A stretch of 11,298 nucleotides of DNA from Bacteroidota bacterium (GTDB lineage Bacteria > Bacteroidota > Bacteroidia > Flavobacteriales > Flavobacteriaceae): NCBI GenBank assembly GCA_004356305.1, contig SMXJ01000135.1, positions 1 to 11,298 on the forward strand, read 5' to 3'. This document shows positions 1 through 8,269 of the stretch, one piece after another. Numbering within the stretch: position 1 is the stretch's first letter; every line of letters starts with the position of its first letter. The notes beneath the pieces are model-generated. The model saw only the letters and a program-made list of their open reading frames with translations. It had not been told where the DNA came from and did not search any database. Position numbers and translations under genes: made by a program.

Positions 1-659
1 ATCCTAAGAATTATTTTAATGATTTTTTGGGACTGGGCTTAAGTGGTGGAGTACATGGGAAACGGTCTAAGATCGATGTTGTTTCAATAGGTTCGTTCTC
101 TTTCACAAACGTGAATGTAGCTTATCCCGATAGTCTGGCACTTAAAAATCTACGGTTAAACGATATCCGTAGTGGAACCCTTGGAAGTGATATTCTAAAG
201 CGGTTTACGGTCATAATGGATTATGGATCGAAGAAAATGACCCTGAGGAAAAACAGTTTTTTTAACCGGCCTTTTCATTATAATATGGCCGGGATTGTTG
301 TTGAGCATGACGGTATTATTCCCATAAAAGATGTTACTGATAGATCGGACCGATCCATCAGAATTCAACAAAACACTCGATCCACCTCTGTTGTAAGTAT
401 TTATGTAAACCCACTGTTCACATTTTTTCTTGCACCTAAATTTGTGGTTGCTGAAGTAAGAGATGGTTCCCCGGCACACCTGGCAGGAGTATTAAAAGGA
501 GATGAGTTACTTTCTATAAATGGAAAACCATTTTATGAATACAAATTGCAGGAAATATATGAATTGTTTTCTTCGAAAAGCGGTAGAAAAATTGTTTTGA
601 GAATTAATCGTAATGGAGTTAAATTCAAAAAACGCTTTGTTTTAAAAGAAGTGCTATAA
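1..659 (+). CDS. PDZ-containing aspartyl protease, C-terminal part (5' end outside window)
   Basis: The frame is open to the left edge (first full codon at 3, reading PKNYFNDFLG), so this is the 3' part of a longer gene; the TTG at 27 is not a credible start. The N-terminal portion of the visible protein resembles the second half of a retropepsin-like aspartyl protease domain, with the segment GTLGSDILKRFTVIMDY followed by a KKMTLRK strand. The catalytic Asp-Thr-Gly expected in the first half would lie outside the window. The last 75 or so residues look like a PDZ domain (VAEVRDGSPAHLAGVLKGDELLSING), ending in a basic beta strand. Such aspartyl protease plus PDZ proteins are common in Flavobacteria and are usually exported, but the signal peptide is not visible here. 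Substrate is unknown. The gene converges on the DUF1573 gene, with 50 bp between the stop codons. The family call is from motif recognition only. Confidence 0.8.
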   Translation, partial: PKNYFNDFLGLGLSGGVHGKRSKIDVVSIGSFSFTNVNVAYPDSLALKNLRLNDIRSGTLGSDILKRFTVIMDYGSKKMTLRKNSFFNRPFHYNMAGIVVEHDGIIPIKDVTDRSDRSIRIQQNTRSTSVVSIYVNPLFTFFLAPKFVVAEVRDGSPAHLAGVLKGDELLSINGKPFYEYKLQEIYELFSSKSGRKIVLRINRNGVKFKKRFVLKEVL

Positions 660-686
660 AAAACCGCCCACGAAAGGCGGACGGTT
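658..686 (-). terminator. Rho-independent terminator of the DUF1573 gene, possibly bidirectional
   Basis: The arms CCGCC (664-668) and GGCGG (676-680) enclose a 7-base loop, and an alternative outer pairing joins AACCG (662-666) to CGGTT (682-686). Read on the minus strand the hairpin is followed by TTTTTT (663-658), the classic intrinsic terminator form, 23 bp beyond the DUF1573 stop. On the plus strand the hairpin also follows the protease stop directly, but the trailing T-tract is poor, so termination there is less certain. Confidence 0.75.
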
Positions 687-709
687 CTTAACTGATTAAA
701 ATGCTGAGT

Positions 710-1108
710 TTAACCGGTTTTTTCCAATATACTTTTATTGCTGGCCGCCATTACCTCACCCTTGATTTTTATGGCTTTTATCGCTTCTGTGGCGTTGGAA
801 TAGACCGTTATGGTCTTTCTAATTTTCCCAACACGTTGCGTATCATATTTTACTTTGATAACCCCGGTTTTACCGGGAGCAACAGGATCTTTTGGTTTTT
901 CCGGAACTGTACATCCACAACTGGACTTAACATCTTGAATTATCAGATCGGCATTGCCAATATTTGTGAATTCAAAAACCCGGACACCATCACTGCCTTT
1001 TTCTATTTGACCATAGTCGATAGTTTCGGTCTTGAACTCAATTTTTGCCTGAGCATAAGCAGTAAAACTAATCAGGGCAATTACTGCTACTAAAATTATT
1101 TTTTTCAT
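710..1108 (-). CDS. DUF1573 domain exported protein
   Basis: This 132-residue protein begins with a clear signal peptide (MKKII, hydrophobic core, AYA-QA cleavage site near residues 19-20). The mature part is a single immunoglobulin-like beta domain of the DUF1573 type: an FEFTNIGNADLII strand pair, the hallmark SSCGCTVPEKP cysteine motif near residues 63-73, and a PGKTGVIKVKYDT strand. The family is abundant in Bacteroidota and thought to act in the periplasm or at the cell surface; its biochemical role is not established. The two close cysteines could form a disulfide or bind a ligand, which is inference. The gene appears monocistronic, with a possible promoter at 1131-1161 and a terminator at 658-686. 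An open frame on the opposite strand covers the same stretch and is a shadow. Confidence 0.92.
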   Translation of the reverse strand: MKKIILVAVIALISFTAYAQAKIEFKTETIDYGQIEKGSDGVRVFEFTNIGNADLIIQDVKSSCGCTVPEKPKDPVAPGKTGVIKVKYDTQRVGKIRKTITVYSNATEAIKAIKIKGEVMAASNKSILEKTG

Positions 1109-1130
1109 GGTTTCTATTTTTAGAAGAATA

Positions 1131-1161
1131 CTAAAGTAGGAAACTTTCTTACAAACCGCAA
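1131..1161 (-). promoter_or_regulatory. Candidate Bacteroidota-type promoter for the DUF1573 gene
   Basis: On the minus strand, TACTTTAG (1138-1131) matches the -7 consensus TAnnTTTG at all but one position. A TTG (1161-1159) lies 20 bases upstream, the expected -33 spacing. The box ends 22 bases before the ATG at 1108. Confidence 0.4.
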
Positions 1162-1206
1162 TATAAGTTATTCACATTAATAATTTCATACTATATCAGA
1201 TATACC

Positions 1207-1214
1207 TACTTTTG
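1207..1214 (+). promoter_or_regulatory. Candidate -7 box of the valS promoter
   Basis: TACTTTTG is an exact match to the Bacteroidota -7 consensus TAnnTTTG and ends 28 bases before the valS ATG. No clear TTG -33 element lies at the usual distance (the corresponding stretch reads TTTC), so the call rests on the -7 box and position only. Confidence 0.5.
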
Positions 1215-1242
1215 CACATTACTTTTCAAAAACTGGACCAAA

Positions 1243-3873
1243 ATGGCTTTAGAGTTAAAATATAATGCTCAAAGTGTTGAAGATAAGTGGTATAGCTATT
1301 GGATGGAGCACAATTATTTCCATAGTGAAGTGGATGATAGAGTGCCATATACCATAGTTATTCCCCCTCCAAACGTAACGGGGGTACTACACATGGGGCA
1401 TATGTTGAATAATACGTTGCAAGACGTACTAATCAGACGTGCACGCCTTCTGGGATATAATGCCTGTTGGGTTCCGGGTACAGATCATGCATCTATCGCA
1501 ACAGAAGCCAAGGTAGTGGCTAAATTGAAGGCAGAAGGTATCCAAAAAGCCGACATTTCCCGAGAGGAGTTTGTAGACCATGCCTGGGAATGGACCTACA
1601 AGCACGGAGGTATTATTCTCGAACAACTCAAAAAGTTAGGTGCTTCCTGTGATTGGGAGCGTACGTGTTTTACAATGGATGACGATTTGTCTGCTTCTGT
1701 GATCAAAGTTTTTGTTGATCTATACCGGAAAGGAAATATCTATCGTGGATATCGAATGGTTAACTGGGATCCACAGGCTCAAACCACTTTGAGCGATGAA
1801 GAAGTAGTCTATGAAGAAAAACAAGGGAATTTATATTATTTACAATATAAAATTGAAGGTACTAAAGACTTCGTAACTATTGCAACCACACGTCCTGAGA
1901 CTATTTTGGGTGATACTGCCGTTTGTATTAATCCGGCAGATGAAAGACACACGCATTTAAAAGGTAAAAAAGTGGTGGTTCCCATCTGCAATCGTGTGAT
2001 TCCGATCATTGAAGACGAATATGTGTCGATGGAATTTGGTACAGGATGCTTGAAAGTTACTCCTGCTCACGATGAGAATGATAAAATGCTGGGAGATAAG
2101 CACGGACTCGAAGTGATCGATATATTGAACGACGATGGAAGTTTGAACAGTTTCGGTTTGCAATACGAGGGTAAAGACCGGTTTGTCGCTCGCGAAGAAA
2201 TTGTAAAGGAGCTGGAATCACAGGGCGTTATTATAAAAATCGAACAGCATATAAGCAAAGTGGGTACAAGTGAACGTACCGGTGCCATTATTGAACCAAA
2301 ACTGAGCGATCAATGGTTTCTGAAAATGAAGGATTTAGCACAACCGGCTCTGGATGCCGTTTTGGAAAAAGAGATTAACCTGGTTCCGGAGAAATTCATC
2401 AATACCTATCGGCATTGGATGGAAAATGTTCGCGATTGGAATATCAGCCGGCAATTGTGGTGGGGACAACGTATTCCGGCCTATTTCTACGGCGATGGCA
2501 AAGAAGATTTTGTGGTTGCCGAAAGTCAACAGGAAGCGATCGAAATGGCACGTGAGAAAACAGGAAATGCCAATTTAAACGAAACAGACCTAAAACAGGA
2601 AGCTGACGTCGTAGATACCTGGTTCTCTTCATGGTTGTGGCCTATGAGTGTTTTTAACGGAATTCTGGAACCGGATAATAAGGAGATCAATTACTACTAC
2701 CCAACAAATGACATAGTAACGGCGCCCGAAATTCTTTTCTTCTGGGTGGCACGTATGATCATTGCAGGTTATGAATACAGGGGTGAAAAACCATTCACTA
2801 ATGTGTATTTGACCGGAATTGTACGGGACAAACAAAGGCGTAAAATGAGCAAATCTCTGGGGAATTCACCGGATCCTATCGGGTTGATGGAACATTATGG
2901 AGCGGATGGAGTTCGTGTTGGGATGCTCCTGAGTTCTCCTGCAGGGAATGACCTGATGTTTGATGAAGACTTATGCAAACAGGGGAGTAGTTTTGTCAAT
3001 AAAATATGGAATTCTTATAGATTGATCGATGGCTGGGAGGTTTCCGAAGAAAAAGAGGAGACCGAAACCGCTGCGATCGCCATAAAATGGTATCAAAGTA
3101 AATTCAATGAGACATTGGCCGAAATTGAAGATCATTACAGCAAATATCGTATTAGTGATGCCTTGATGGCTACTTACAAGCTGGTCTGGGATGATTTCTG
3201 CTCGTGGTTATTGGAAATGGTTAAGCCGGAATATGGGCAGCCGATATCTTCAAAGACCTATTCTGAGGTTATTTCAATAATGGAAGATAATTTAAAGATA
3301 CTTCATCCATTTGTGCCCTTCGTAACTGAAGAGATCTGGCAGCATATTTCGAAGAGATCGCCCGAAGATGCTTTGATAATCGCTTCATGGCCCAAAACTG
3401 AAGGATTCGATGCTCAACTCATTAAGGATTTCGATTTTAACGCACAGGTAATTTCGGGAGTTCGCACTATTCGAAAGGAAAAGAATATTTCGTTTAAAAA
3501 ATCTATTGTTCTTTCGGTCATCAATTCCGAAAAAACAACAGCACGGTTTGATCCGGTGATCAAAAAACTAGGGAACATTTCAGAAGTAAAATATATTTCT
3601 GAAAAGCCGGAAGGAGCGCTGAGCTTCCGCGTGAAATCTAACGAATATTTTGTGCCGGTTACGGGTAGCATCAATGTAGAAGAAGAAATCGCAAAACTCA
3701 CAGAAGAATTAAAATACAACCAAGGGTTTTTGAGAAGTGTACAAAATAAACTCAAAAATGAACGGTTTATAAGTGGTGCCCCGGAGAAGGTTATAGCGAT
3801 GGAAAAACAAAAAGAAGCAGATGCTTTGGCGAAGATCGAAACTATAAAAGCTAGTCTGGCCGGGTTGCGTTAA
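1243..3873 (+). CDS. valS: Valine--tRNA ligase
   Basis: This 876-residue protein is a full-length class Ia aminoacyl-tRNA synthetase that charges tRNA-Val with valine in the cytoplasm. The HIGH signature appears as HMGH at residues 50-53 (context PNVTGVLHMGHMLNNT) and the KMSKS signature is exact at 534-538. Between them lies the CP1 editing domain, which hydrolyses mischarged Thr-tRNA; its ATTRPET segment is at 214-220 and GTGCLKVTPAHDEND follows. The RDWNISRQLWWGQRIP segment is typical of ValRS. An anticodon-binding helical domain follows the KMSKS loop, and the last 65 or so residues form the charged C-terminal coiled coil (VEEEIAKLTEELKYNQ) that contacts the tRNA. The start ATG has no Shine-Dalgarno sequence, as usual in this phylum. 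The gene stands alone and ends 8 bp from the converging acyl-CoA-binding protein gene. Confidence 0.98.
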   Translation: MALELKYNAQSVEDKWYSYWMEHNYFHSEVDDRVPYTIVIPPPNVTGVLHMGHMLNNTLQDVLIRRARLLGYNACWVPGTDHASIATEAKVVAKLKAEGIQKADISREEFVDHAWEWTYKHGGIILEQLKKLGASCDWERTCFTMDDDLSASVIKVFVDLYRKGNIYRGYRMVNWDPQAQTTLSDEEVVYEEKQGNLYYLQYKIEGTKDFVTIATTRPETILGDTAVCINPADERHTHLKGKKVVVPICNRVIPIIEDEYVSMEFGTGCLKVTPAHDENDKMLGDKHGLEVIDILNDDGSLNSFGLQYEGKDRFVAREEIVKELESQGVIIKIEQHISKVGTSERTGAIIEPKLSDQWFLKMKDLAQPALDAVLEKEINLVPEKFINTYRHWMENVRDWNISRQLWWGQRIPAYFYGDGKEDFVVAESQQEAIEMAREKTGNANLNETDLKQEADVVDTWFSSWLWPMSVFNGILEPDNKEINYYYPTNDIVTAPEILFFWVARMIIAGYEYRGEKPFTNVYLTGIVRDKQRRKMSKSLGNSPDPIGLMEHYGADGVRVGMLLSSPAGNDLMFDEDLCKQGSSFVNKIWNSYRLIDGWEVSEEKEETETAAIAIKWYQSKFNETLAEIEDHYSKYRISDALMATYKLVWDDFCSWLLEMVKPEYGQPISSKTYSEVISIMEDNLKILHPFVPFVTEEIWQHISKRSPEDALIIASWPKTEGFDAQLIKDFDFNAQVISGVRTIRKEKNISFKKSIVLSVINSEKTTARFDPVIKKLGNISEVKYISEKPEGALSFRVKSNEYFVPVTGSINVEEEIAKLTEELKYNQGFLRSVQNKLKNERFISGAPEKVIAMEKQKEADALAKIETIKASLAGLR

Positions 3874-3881
3874 CTCTTTTC

Positions 3882-4148
3882 TTACTTACCGTATAAAAAA
3901 TATCGATTCGCTGTATCGATATAGATCCTTTTGGCTTCATTGGTACTTATGTTTGAAATTTGAAAAAGAGCATTGGTTTTAAATGCGTTGATCAAAGGGT
4001 TATTACTGCCGGGTGAAGACTGGTCATTAGTTGCTCTTTTGTAATATGCGTACAGTTTTAAGAGAATATCGGCAGGGAATGGATCTGTGTGTGCGTTGAT
4101 GTTATTCACGGCATTGGTAAAAGCGATATCCAATTCCTTCTGGGTCAT
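3882..4148 (-). CDS. Acyl-CoA-binding protein
   Basis: This 88-residue protein fits the small four-helix ACBP family, which binds medium- and long-chain acyl-CoA in the cytoplasm. The helix-2 signature is clear as LLKLYAYYKRAT, giving the ligand-contacting residues Tyr33, Tyr36 and Lys37. Lys57 and Tyr76 (in AKRIYIDT) match the other two canonical contacts. The usual KWDAW segment of helix 3 is replaced by KTNALF, so the fold is divergent there. I chose the ATG at 4148 (MTQKELDIAF) over an in-frame ATG at 4178, because the longer form would overlap psd by 29 bp whereas the shorter start lies one base after the psd stop. It is the last gene of the LUD-cdsA-psd operon. The link to psd suggests a role in supplying or buffering acyl-CoA for phospholipid synthesis (inference). 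Confidence 0.85.
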   Translation of the reverse strand: MTQKELDIAFTNAVNNINAHTDPFPADILLKLYAYYKRATNDQSSPGSNNPLINAFKTNALFQISNISTNEAKRIYIDTANRYFLYGK

Positions 4149-4149
4149 T

Positions 4150-4800
4150 CTATTTTGTGGCGAGTATCGAAATACCACCTTTTACTTTTTCGTTGAGTGA
4201 AACTTTCACTTTTGCATCCAGGGGTAAAAAAACATCCACTCGAGAACCGAATTTTATAAATCCGCTTTCATCTGCCTGCACCGCATGTTCTCCTTCCTGA
4301 GCATAATTAACTATGCGTTTTGCCATAGCACCTGCGATTTGACGATATAGGATGTCTCCAAAACGATCTGTGTTAATAACCACGGTAGTTCGCTCGTTCT
4401 CTTCGCTGGATTTTGGGTGCCATGCTACCAAATACTTACCGGAATGGTACTCGCTGAACACTATATTACCCCCAACGGGGAATCTGGTTACGTGCACATT
4501 GAGAGGCGACATAAAAACGGAGATTTGCAGACGTTTTTCTTTGAAATATTCTTTTTCAAAAACCTCTTCTATAACTACCACTTTTCCATCGACAGGAGAA
4601 AGAATATGATCTTCATCAGGCGTAACACTCCTCTTAGGGTTTCTGAAGAACTGGAGGATGGCTACAAGCAAAACCATAAAGGTTAGCAGCAACGAAATTC
4701 GCAACCATTCTGTGGTGACAAAATGATTCACCAGCAAGCTTAAAACCACTGTAATTATAAAGGTAATTACAATTATTTTGTGACCTTCTTTATGAAACAT
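4150..4800 (-). CDS. psd: Phosphatidylserine decarboxylase proenzyme, short form
   Basis: This 216-residue membrane-associated proenzyme converts phosphatidylserine to phosphatidylethanolamine. Two hydrophobic segments lie at about residues 8-26 and 34-51, followed by the FRNPKR motif typical of the short Psd family. The autocleavage site is Gly185-Ser186 in KFGSRVD, the short-form counterpart of the LGST motif; Ser186 would become the pyruvoyl group of the alpha chain. Asp71 (SPVDGKV) and His103 (NVHVTRFP) match the other two members of the Asp-His-Ser self-processing triad. The ATG at 4800 overlaps the 3' end of cdsA by 11 bp, which suggests translational coupling. The gene for phosphatidylserine synthase, which would link the CdsA product to this enzyme, is not in the window. 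Confidence 0.95.
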   Translation of the reverse strand: MFHKEGHKIIVITFIITVVLSLLVNHFVTTEWLRISLLLTFMVLLVAILQFFRNPKRSVTPDEDHILSPVDGKVVVIEEVFEKEYFKEKRLQISVFMSPLNVHVTRFPVGGNIVFSEYHSGKYLVAWHPKSSEENERTTVVINTDRFGDILYRQIAGAMAKRIVNYAQEGEHAVQADESGFIKFGSRVDVFLPLDAKVKVSLNEKVKGGISILATK

Positions 4801-5587
4801 AATCTACAATTTCTAAAACTGCATAAATAAATGGACTCGCATAGATTATACTATCCAGGCGATCGTAAATCCCTCCGTGTCCGGGCATAATGGTTCCACT
4901 GTCCTTAACCCCGGCTTGCCGCTTGAATTTTGACTGGATCAAATCGCCAAAAGTACCTAATACACTCACCATAATAGCCATCCCAAACCAGATCGTTAGT
5001 GTGAGTGATCGCGAATAGTTAAAGATAAGAAATCCTGCTAAAATCGAACCGGCTAACCCACCAATAAATCCTTCAACTGTCTTTTTTGGAGAGACTCGCT
5101 CCAGTAGTTTTCTCTTTCCGAAGTTTTTACCCATCAGATAAGCGCAAGAATCATTGGCCCATATAAGGACAAACATCCCAATTACTATTTCATCACCGTC
5201 ATCTCTGTTTGGGATAAGAGTAAGAAATATAAAACCACTTATGATATAAAAAATAAGTGCGACATATTTTTTCACGACGAACATTGGAATTTTGCTAATG
5301 AGCAGTAAATTCTTCAGTAGAAAGAGATTGACAAAGACACTAAGAACAGCATAAATATAAATGGCGTTGATATCAAAAACCTTGTAGCTAAAGAAGTAAA
5401 GGAAAACACCGAATATGAGGTAGGAAATATAACTTTTTAACCGGACCAATTGTTGAAACTCAAGGATGGTAATAATTCCCAGTAATAAGAAAAGTGCTAA
5501 AAACCACTCACGCGAGGCAAATAAAGCAATTATGATAATCGAGATATAGAGTACTCCCGAGATGCATCGAACGATAAGTTCCTTCAT
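4790..5587 (-). CDS. cdsA: Phosphatidate cytidylyltransferase (CDP-diglyceride synthase)
   Basis: This 265-residue polytopic inner-membrane protein makes CDP-diacylglycerol from phosphatidic acid and CTP, the branch point of bacterial phospholipid synthesis. Multiple hydrophobic segments fill the first 200 residues, and the family signature is present near the C terminus: SKFKRQAGVKDSG followed by PGHGGIYDRLDS, which contains the conserved Lys-Arg, Lys-Asp, His-Gly-Gly and Asp-Arg-x-Asp elements. Length is near the family norm. The start ATG lies three bases after the LUD gene stop, and the end overlaps psd by 11 bp, so it sits in the middle of a tightly packed operon. CdsA and Psd carry out early and late steps of phosphatidylethanolamine synthesis. 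Confidence 0.96.
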   Translation of the reverse strand: MKELIVRCISGVLYISIIIIALFASREWFLALFLLLGIITILEFQQLVRLKSYISYLIFGVFLYFFSYKVFDINAIYIYAVLSVFVNLFLLKNLLLISKIPMFVVKKYVALIFYIISGFIFLTLIPNRDDGDEIVIGMFVLIWANDSCAYLMGKNFGKRKLLERVSPKKTVEGFIGGLAGSILAGFLIFNYSRSLTLTIWFGMAIMVSVLGTFGDLIQSKFKRQAGVKDSGTIMPGHGGIYDRLDSIIYASPFIYAVLEIVDYVS

Positions 5588-5590
5588 AAA

Positions 5591-6193
5591 TTATAGGTCT
5601 TCCAGTAGCAACAAATATAGGTTTTTTGTCCTACTTCCATAACTCATAAAGTCTTTTTCGGTGTTGTTTTCAAAGTCTTGAATAGTAGTAATATTGCTGG
5701 GTATGTGCTGTTTGCTTTGATTCTTAATAATTCGCAATCCTTCACTAATACTCTCCACCAATTGACTAGTGGTAGCAAAAATGACAAAATTAGCGGGAAG
5801 CTCGTGTAGTTTCTTTTCTCTGACTTGATTTGAGGAAAGTAAAATGGACCCATTATCGGCAACCAATGATTCACAGGGAGAGAGAAAAAATGAAGCTTCG
5901 GTATTTTTGGTAAAATTAAGATTATATCCTTCAAATTTTGAAGCGAGTTGATCATTGATACAAAAAACCTCTTTCTCATACCAATCGTTTTCGATTAAAA
6001 TATTATCAAAAGTCTCTGAAATCTCTTCCCAATTTTCGCAGTATAAAAATTTCCCTCCGTTCTTATTGAAATTATAGGTAAACTTTTCGTCTATAGGCAA
6101 CTTCTCCTCGGGATAATATTTACTGTGGTCAGTTTTTTTTGATTTATATACTGACCGGGTATTAGATCTTAAAAGTCTTTTAAATAGACCCAT
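5591..6193 (-). CDS. LUD (LutC/YkgG-like) domain protein
   Basis: This 200-residue protein resembles the LUD domain of lactate-utilisation proteins LutC/YkgG. The recognisable parts are the NILIENDWYEKEVFCIND region, the central ESLVADNGSILLSS stretch, and the C-terminal NFVIFATTSQLVESISEGL stretch. It begins with a short basic N terminus (MGLFKRLLRSNTRS) and has no signal peptide or membrane segment. No lutA or lutB partner lies nearby, so lactate oxidation is not indicated by context. It is instead the first gene of an operon with cdsA, psd and an acyl-CoA-binding protein, 3 bp ahead of cdsA. Its role there is unknown. A strong -7 box (6226-6233) precedes it. The domain assignment rests on recognising the sequence pattern and context and is good but not certain. 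Confidence 0.78.
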   Translation of the reverse strand: MGLFKRLLRSNTRSVYKSKKTDHSKYYPEEKLPIDEKFTYNFNKNGGKFLYCENWEEISETFDNILIENDWYEKEVFCINDQLASKFEGYNLNFTKNTEASFFLSPCESLVADNGSILLSSNQVREKKLHELPANFVIFATTSQLVESISEGLRIIKNQSKQHIPSNITTIQDFENNTEKDFMSYGSRTKNLYLLLLEDL

Positions 6194-6225
6194 GAAAATT
6201 GAGGAGTTTAAAACACATTAATCTC

Positions 6226-6233
6226 CAAATATA
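6226..6233 (-). promoter_or_regulatory. Candidate -7 box of the LUD-cdsA-psd operon promoter
   Basis: On the minus strand, TATATTTG matches TAnnTTTG exactly, ending 32 bases before the LUD start codon in the 109-bp gap that follows ftsH. No TTG lies at the -33 distance. The position implies that the phospholipid operon is transcribed independently of ftsH, at least in part. Confidence 0.5.
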
Positions 6234-6302
6234 TAAAATCTAAGCTAAAATTTTGTTATGAAAATTCTAAAGATTCTGGTTAATACAGTAAATCATCCGG
6301 AA

Positions 6303-8255
6303 TTATGAGGTTGCTACTTTAGATTCTTCACTTTGTGGAGTATCTTTTTCAAAAGGTCTTTTCCCGAAGATACGCTCTAAAGTCTCTTTGAATATCACTT
6401 CTTTATCGAGCAATTCATTGGCCAGAATAATAAGTTTGTCTTTGTGCTTTTCCAATATATCTATAGCGCGTTTGTACTGAAATTCAATGATATTGGAAAT
6501 TTCTTTATCGATCAGTTCAGCCGTTTTCTCGCTATAGGGTTTATTGAAATTAAACTCGGATTCACCCGATGAATCGTAAAAGGTTAAGTTTCCTATTTTA
6601 TCATTCATTCCATAAATAGTCACCATAGCACGGGCCTGTTTAGTGACCTTTTCAAGATCGCTTAACGCCCCCGTCGAGATCTCATTGAAAATTACCTTTT
6701 CTGCGGCCCGTCCACCCATAGAGGAGCAGATATCATCCAGCATCTGATCGGGGCGCACAATAAGACGCTCTTCCGGCAAATACCAGGCAGCACCTAATGA
6801 CTGTCCTCTGGGCACTATGGTAACTTTAACCAAGGGAGGAGCGTGCTTCAACATCCAGCTTACCGTTGCATGACCTGCCTCATGGAATGCGATGGCTTTC
6901 TTTTCATCCGGTGAGATGATCTTGTTTTTCTTCTCCAAACCACCCACAATACGATCTACGGCATCAAGGAAATCTTGTTTCCCAACCGCTTTCTTTTCTT
7001 TTCTAGCCGCAATTAAGGCCGCTTCATTACAAACATTGGCAATATCGGCTCCGGAAAACCCAGGGGTTTGTTTTGATAAGAAATCGGTATCTACGGTATT
7101 ATCTTTTTTAATTGGACGAAGATGAACTTCAAAGATCTCTTTTCGCTCTCTTACGTCCGGAAGATCCACATAGATCTGTCTATCGAACCGTCCGGCACGC
7201 ATTAGGGCTTTATCCAATATATCTGCACGGTTAGTCGCCGCTACAACGATAACATTTGAATCGGTGCCAAAACCGTCCATTTCGGCTAAGAGTTGGTTTA
7301 GCGTATTTTCACGTTCATCATTCCCACCAGAGAAATTGTTCCTTCCTCGAGCACGCCCAATTGCGTCTATTTCATCGATAAAAATGATCGATGGTGCCTT
7401 TTCTTTGGCTTGCTTGAACAAGTCTCTCACTCTTGATGCCCCAACACCAACAAACATTTCGACAAAATCCGATCCAGAAAGTGAAAAGAATGGCACCTTA
7501 GCCTCCCCTGCAACGGCCCTGGCTAACAAGGTTTTACCCGTTCCCGGGGGACCAACCAATATGGCACCTTTTGGAATTTTACCTCCTAACGCAGTATATT
7601 TTGAAGGGTTTTTCAGGAAGTCTACAATCTCTTGGACTTCTTCCTTAGCACCTTCAAGTCCGGCCACGTCTTTGAATGAAGTTTTTATATCGGTCTTTTC
7701 GTCAAATAGCTTGGCTTTGGATTTTCCGATATTAAAAATTTGACTAGCGGGACCACCTCCGCCCGCTGACATGCGACGCATAATAAATATCCAAATTCCT
7801 ATGATTACTACGAACGGCAGTAATGTGAGTAATATATCACCAAATATATTCTCTTCTGTATTGTTGTCGTAACCGGTGCTAAGATCGTTGTCCTTGATTA
7901 TTTGTTTAAAGTTATTTTCAAAATTTTGAAGGTCACCAATTTCAAATTCGTAAGTAGCGTCGTTTGGGCCGGGCGCCAAAAAGCTATTACCTCTGTTCTT
8001 GTTATGTACCTCCTTCGTTTTGGCTTCTTCAGTGAGGAAAACTTTTACGGTTCTCCTGTTAATGATCTTAATCTCTTCTATATCTCCGGCTGCAAGATAC
8101 GTCTCAAATTGAGTTTGAGATGTCTTCTTGGGCTGGGACCAACTGCTCCCACTGAAAAATTGAATACCTATAAATAACAGAAAAATACCGATGTAGATCC
8201 AGTAGGCATTAAACTTAGGTTTTTTAACTTCAGGTTTTTTATTTTCGTCCGCCAT
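6303..8255 (-). CDS. ftsH: ATP-dependent zinc metalloprotease FtsH
   Basis: This 650-residue protein is a complete FtsH, the hexameric inner-membrane AAA+ protease that extracts and degrades misfolded membrane proteins and selected regulators. Membrane segments lie at about residues 18-35 and 141-159 and flank a periplasmic domain of about 100 residues. The AAA module carries Walker A GPPGTGKT (235-242), the pore loop FVGVGA (268-273), Walker B IIFIDEID (290-297), and the second region of homology with LMRAGRFDR (351-359), including the arginine fingers. The zinc site is HEAGH (458-462), with Asp533 in ALSDLEKVTKQ as the likely third ligand. The C terminus is a charged tail. It follows rsfS by 14 bp, so the two are likely co-transcribed. 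The 109 bp after its stop contain no obvious terminator hairpin. Confidence 0.98.
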   Translation of the reverse strand: MADENKKPEVKKPKFNAYWIYIGIFLLFIGIQFFSGSSWSQPKKTSQTQFETYLAAGDIEEIKIINRRTVKVFLTEEAKTKEVHNKNRGNSFLAPGPNDATYEFEIGDLQNFENNFKQIIKDNDLSTGYDNNTEENIFGDILLTLLPFVVIIGIWIFIMRRMSAGGGGPASQIFNIGKSKAKLFDEKTDIKTSFKDVAGLEGAKEEVQEIVDFLKNPSKYTALGGKIPKGAILVGPPGTGKTLLARAVAGEAKVPFFSLSGSDFVEMFVGVGASRVRDLFKQAKEKAPSIIFIDEIDAIGRARGRNNFSGGNDERENTLNQLLAEMDGFGTDSNVIVVAATNRADILDKALMRAGRFDRQIYVDLPDVRERKEIFEVHLRPIKKDNTVDTDFLSKQTPGFSGADIANVCNEAALIAARKEKKAVGKQDFLDAVDRIVGGLEKKNKIISPDEKKAIAFHEAGHATVSWMLKHAPPLVKVTIVPRGQSLGAAWYLPEERLIVRPDQMLDDICSSMGGRAAEKVIFNEISTGALSDLEKVTKQARAMVTIYGMNDKIGNLTFYDSSGESEFNFNKPYSEKTAELIDKEISNIIEFQYKRAIDILEKHKDKLIILANELLDKEVIFKETLERIFGKRPFEKDTPQSEESKVATS

Positions 8256-8269
8256 TTGGCTGTTTTAAT

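Noticed and set aside
27..29. TTG start for the left-edge protease gene
   Set aside because: The frame is open to the window edge and the aspartyl protease domain would be cut in half, so the gene begins outside the window.
701..1093. Plus-strand open frame of 130 codons
   Set aside because: It lies wholly antisense to the DUF1573 gene, which has a signal peptide, family motif, promoter and terminator; the translated product has no recognisable pattern.
3414..3755. Minus-strand open frame of 113 codons
   Set aside because: It is antisense to the C-terminal part of valS and shows no protein-like features.
3874..3881. Terminator between the converging valS and acyl-CoA-binding protein genes
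   Set aside because: The gap is 8 bp and contains no inverted repeat; no hairpin was evident in the adjoining bases.
5644..5979. Second minus-strand open frame of 111 codons
   Set aside because: It is an alternative frame inside the LUD gene, which has the better context and domain pattern.
6194..6302. Possible ftsH terminator or small RNA in the gap before the LUD gene
   Set aside because: Only AT-rich sequence, a short AAAATTTT palindrome and an imperfect ATTCT repeat are present; no GC-stemmed hairpin with a T-tract was found.
7264..7743. Plus-strand open frame of 159 codons
   Set aside because: It is antisense to the AAA module of ftsH, whose motifs are intact, and its composition (rich in Ser and Pro) is that of a shadow frame.
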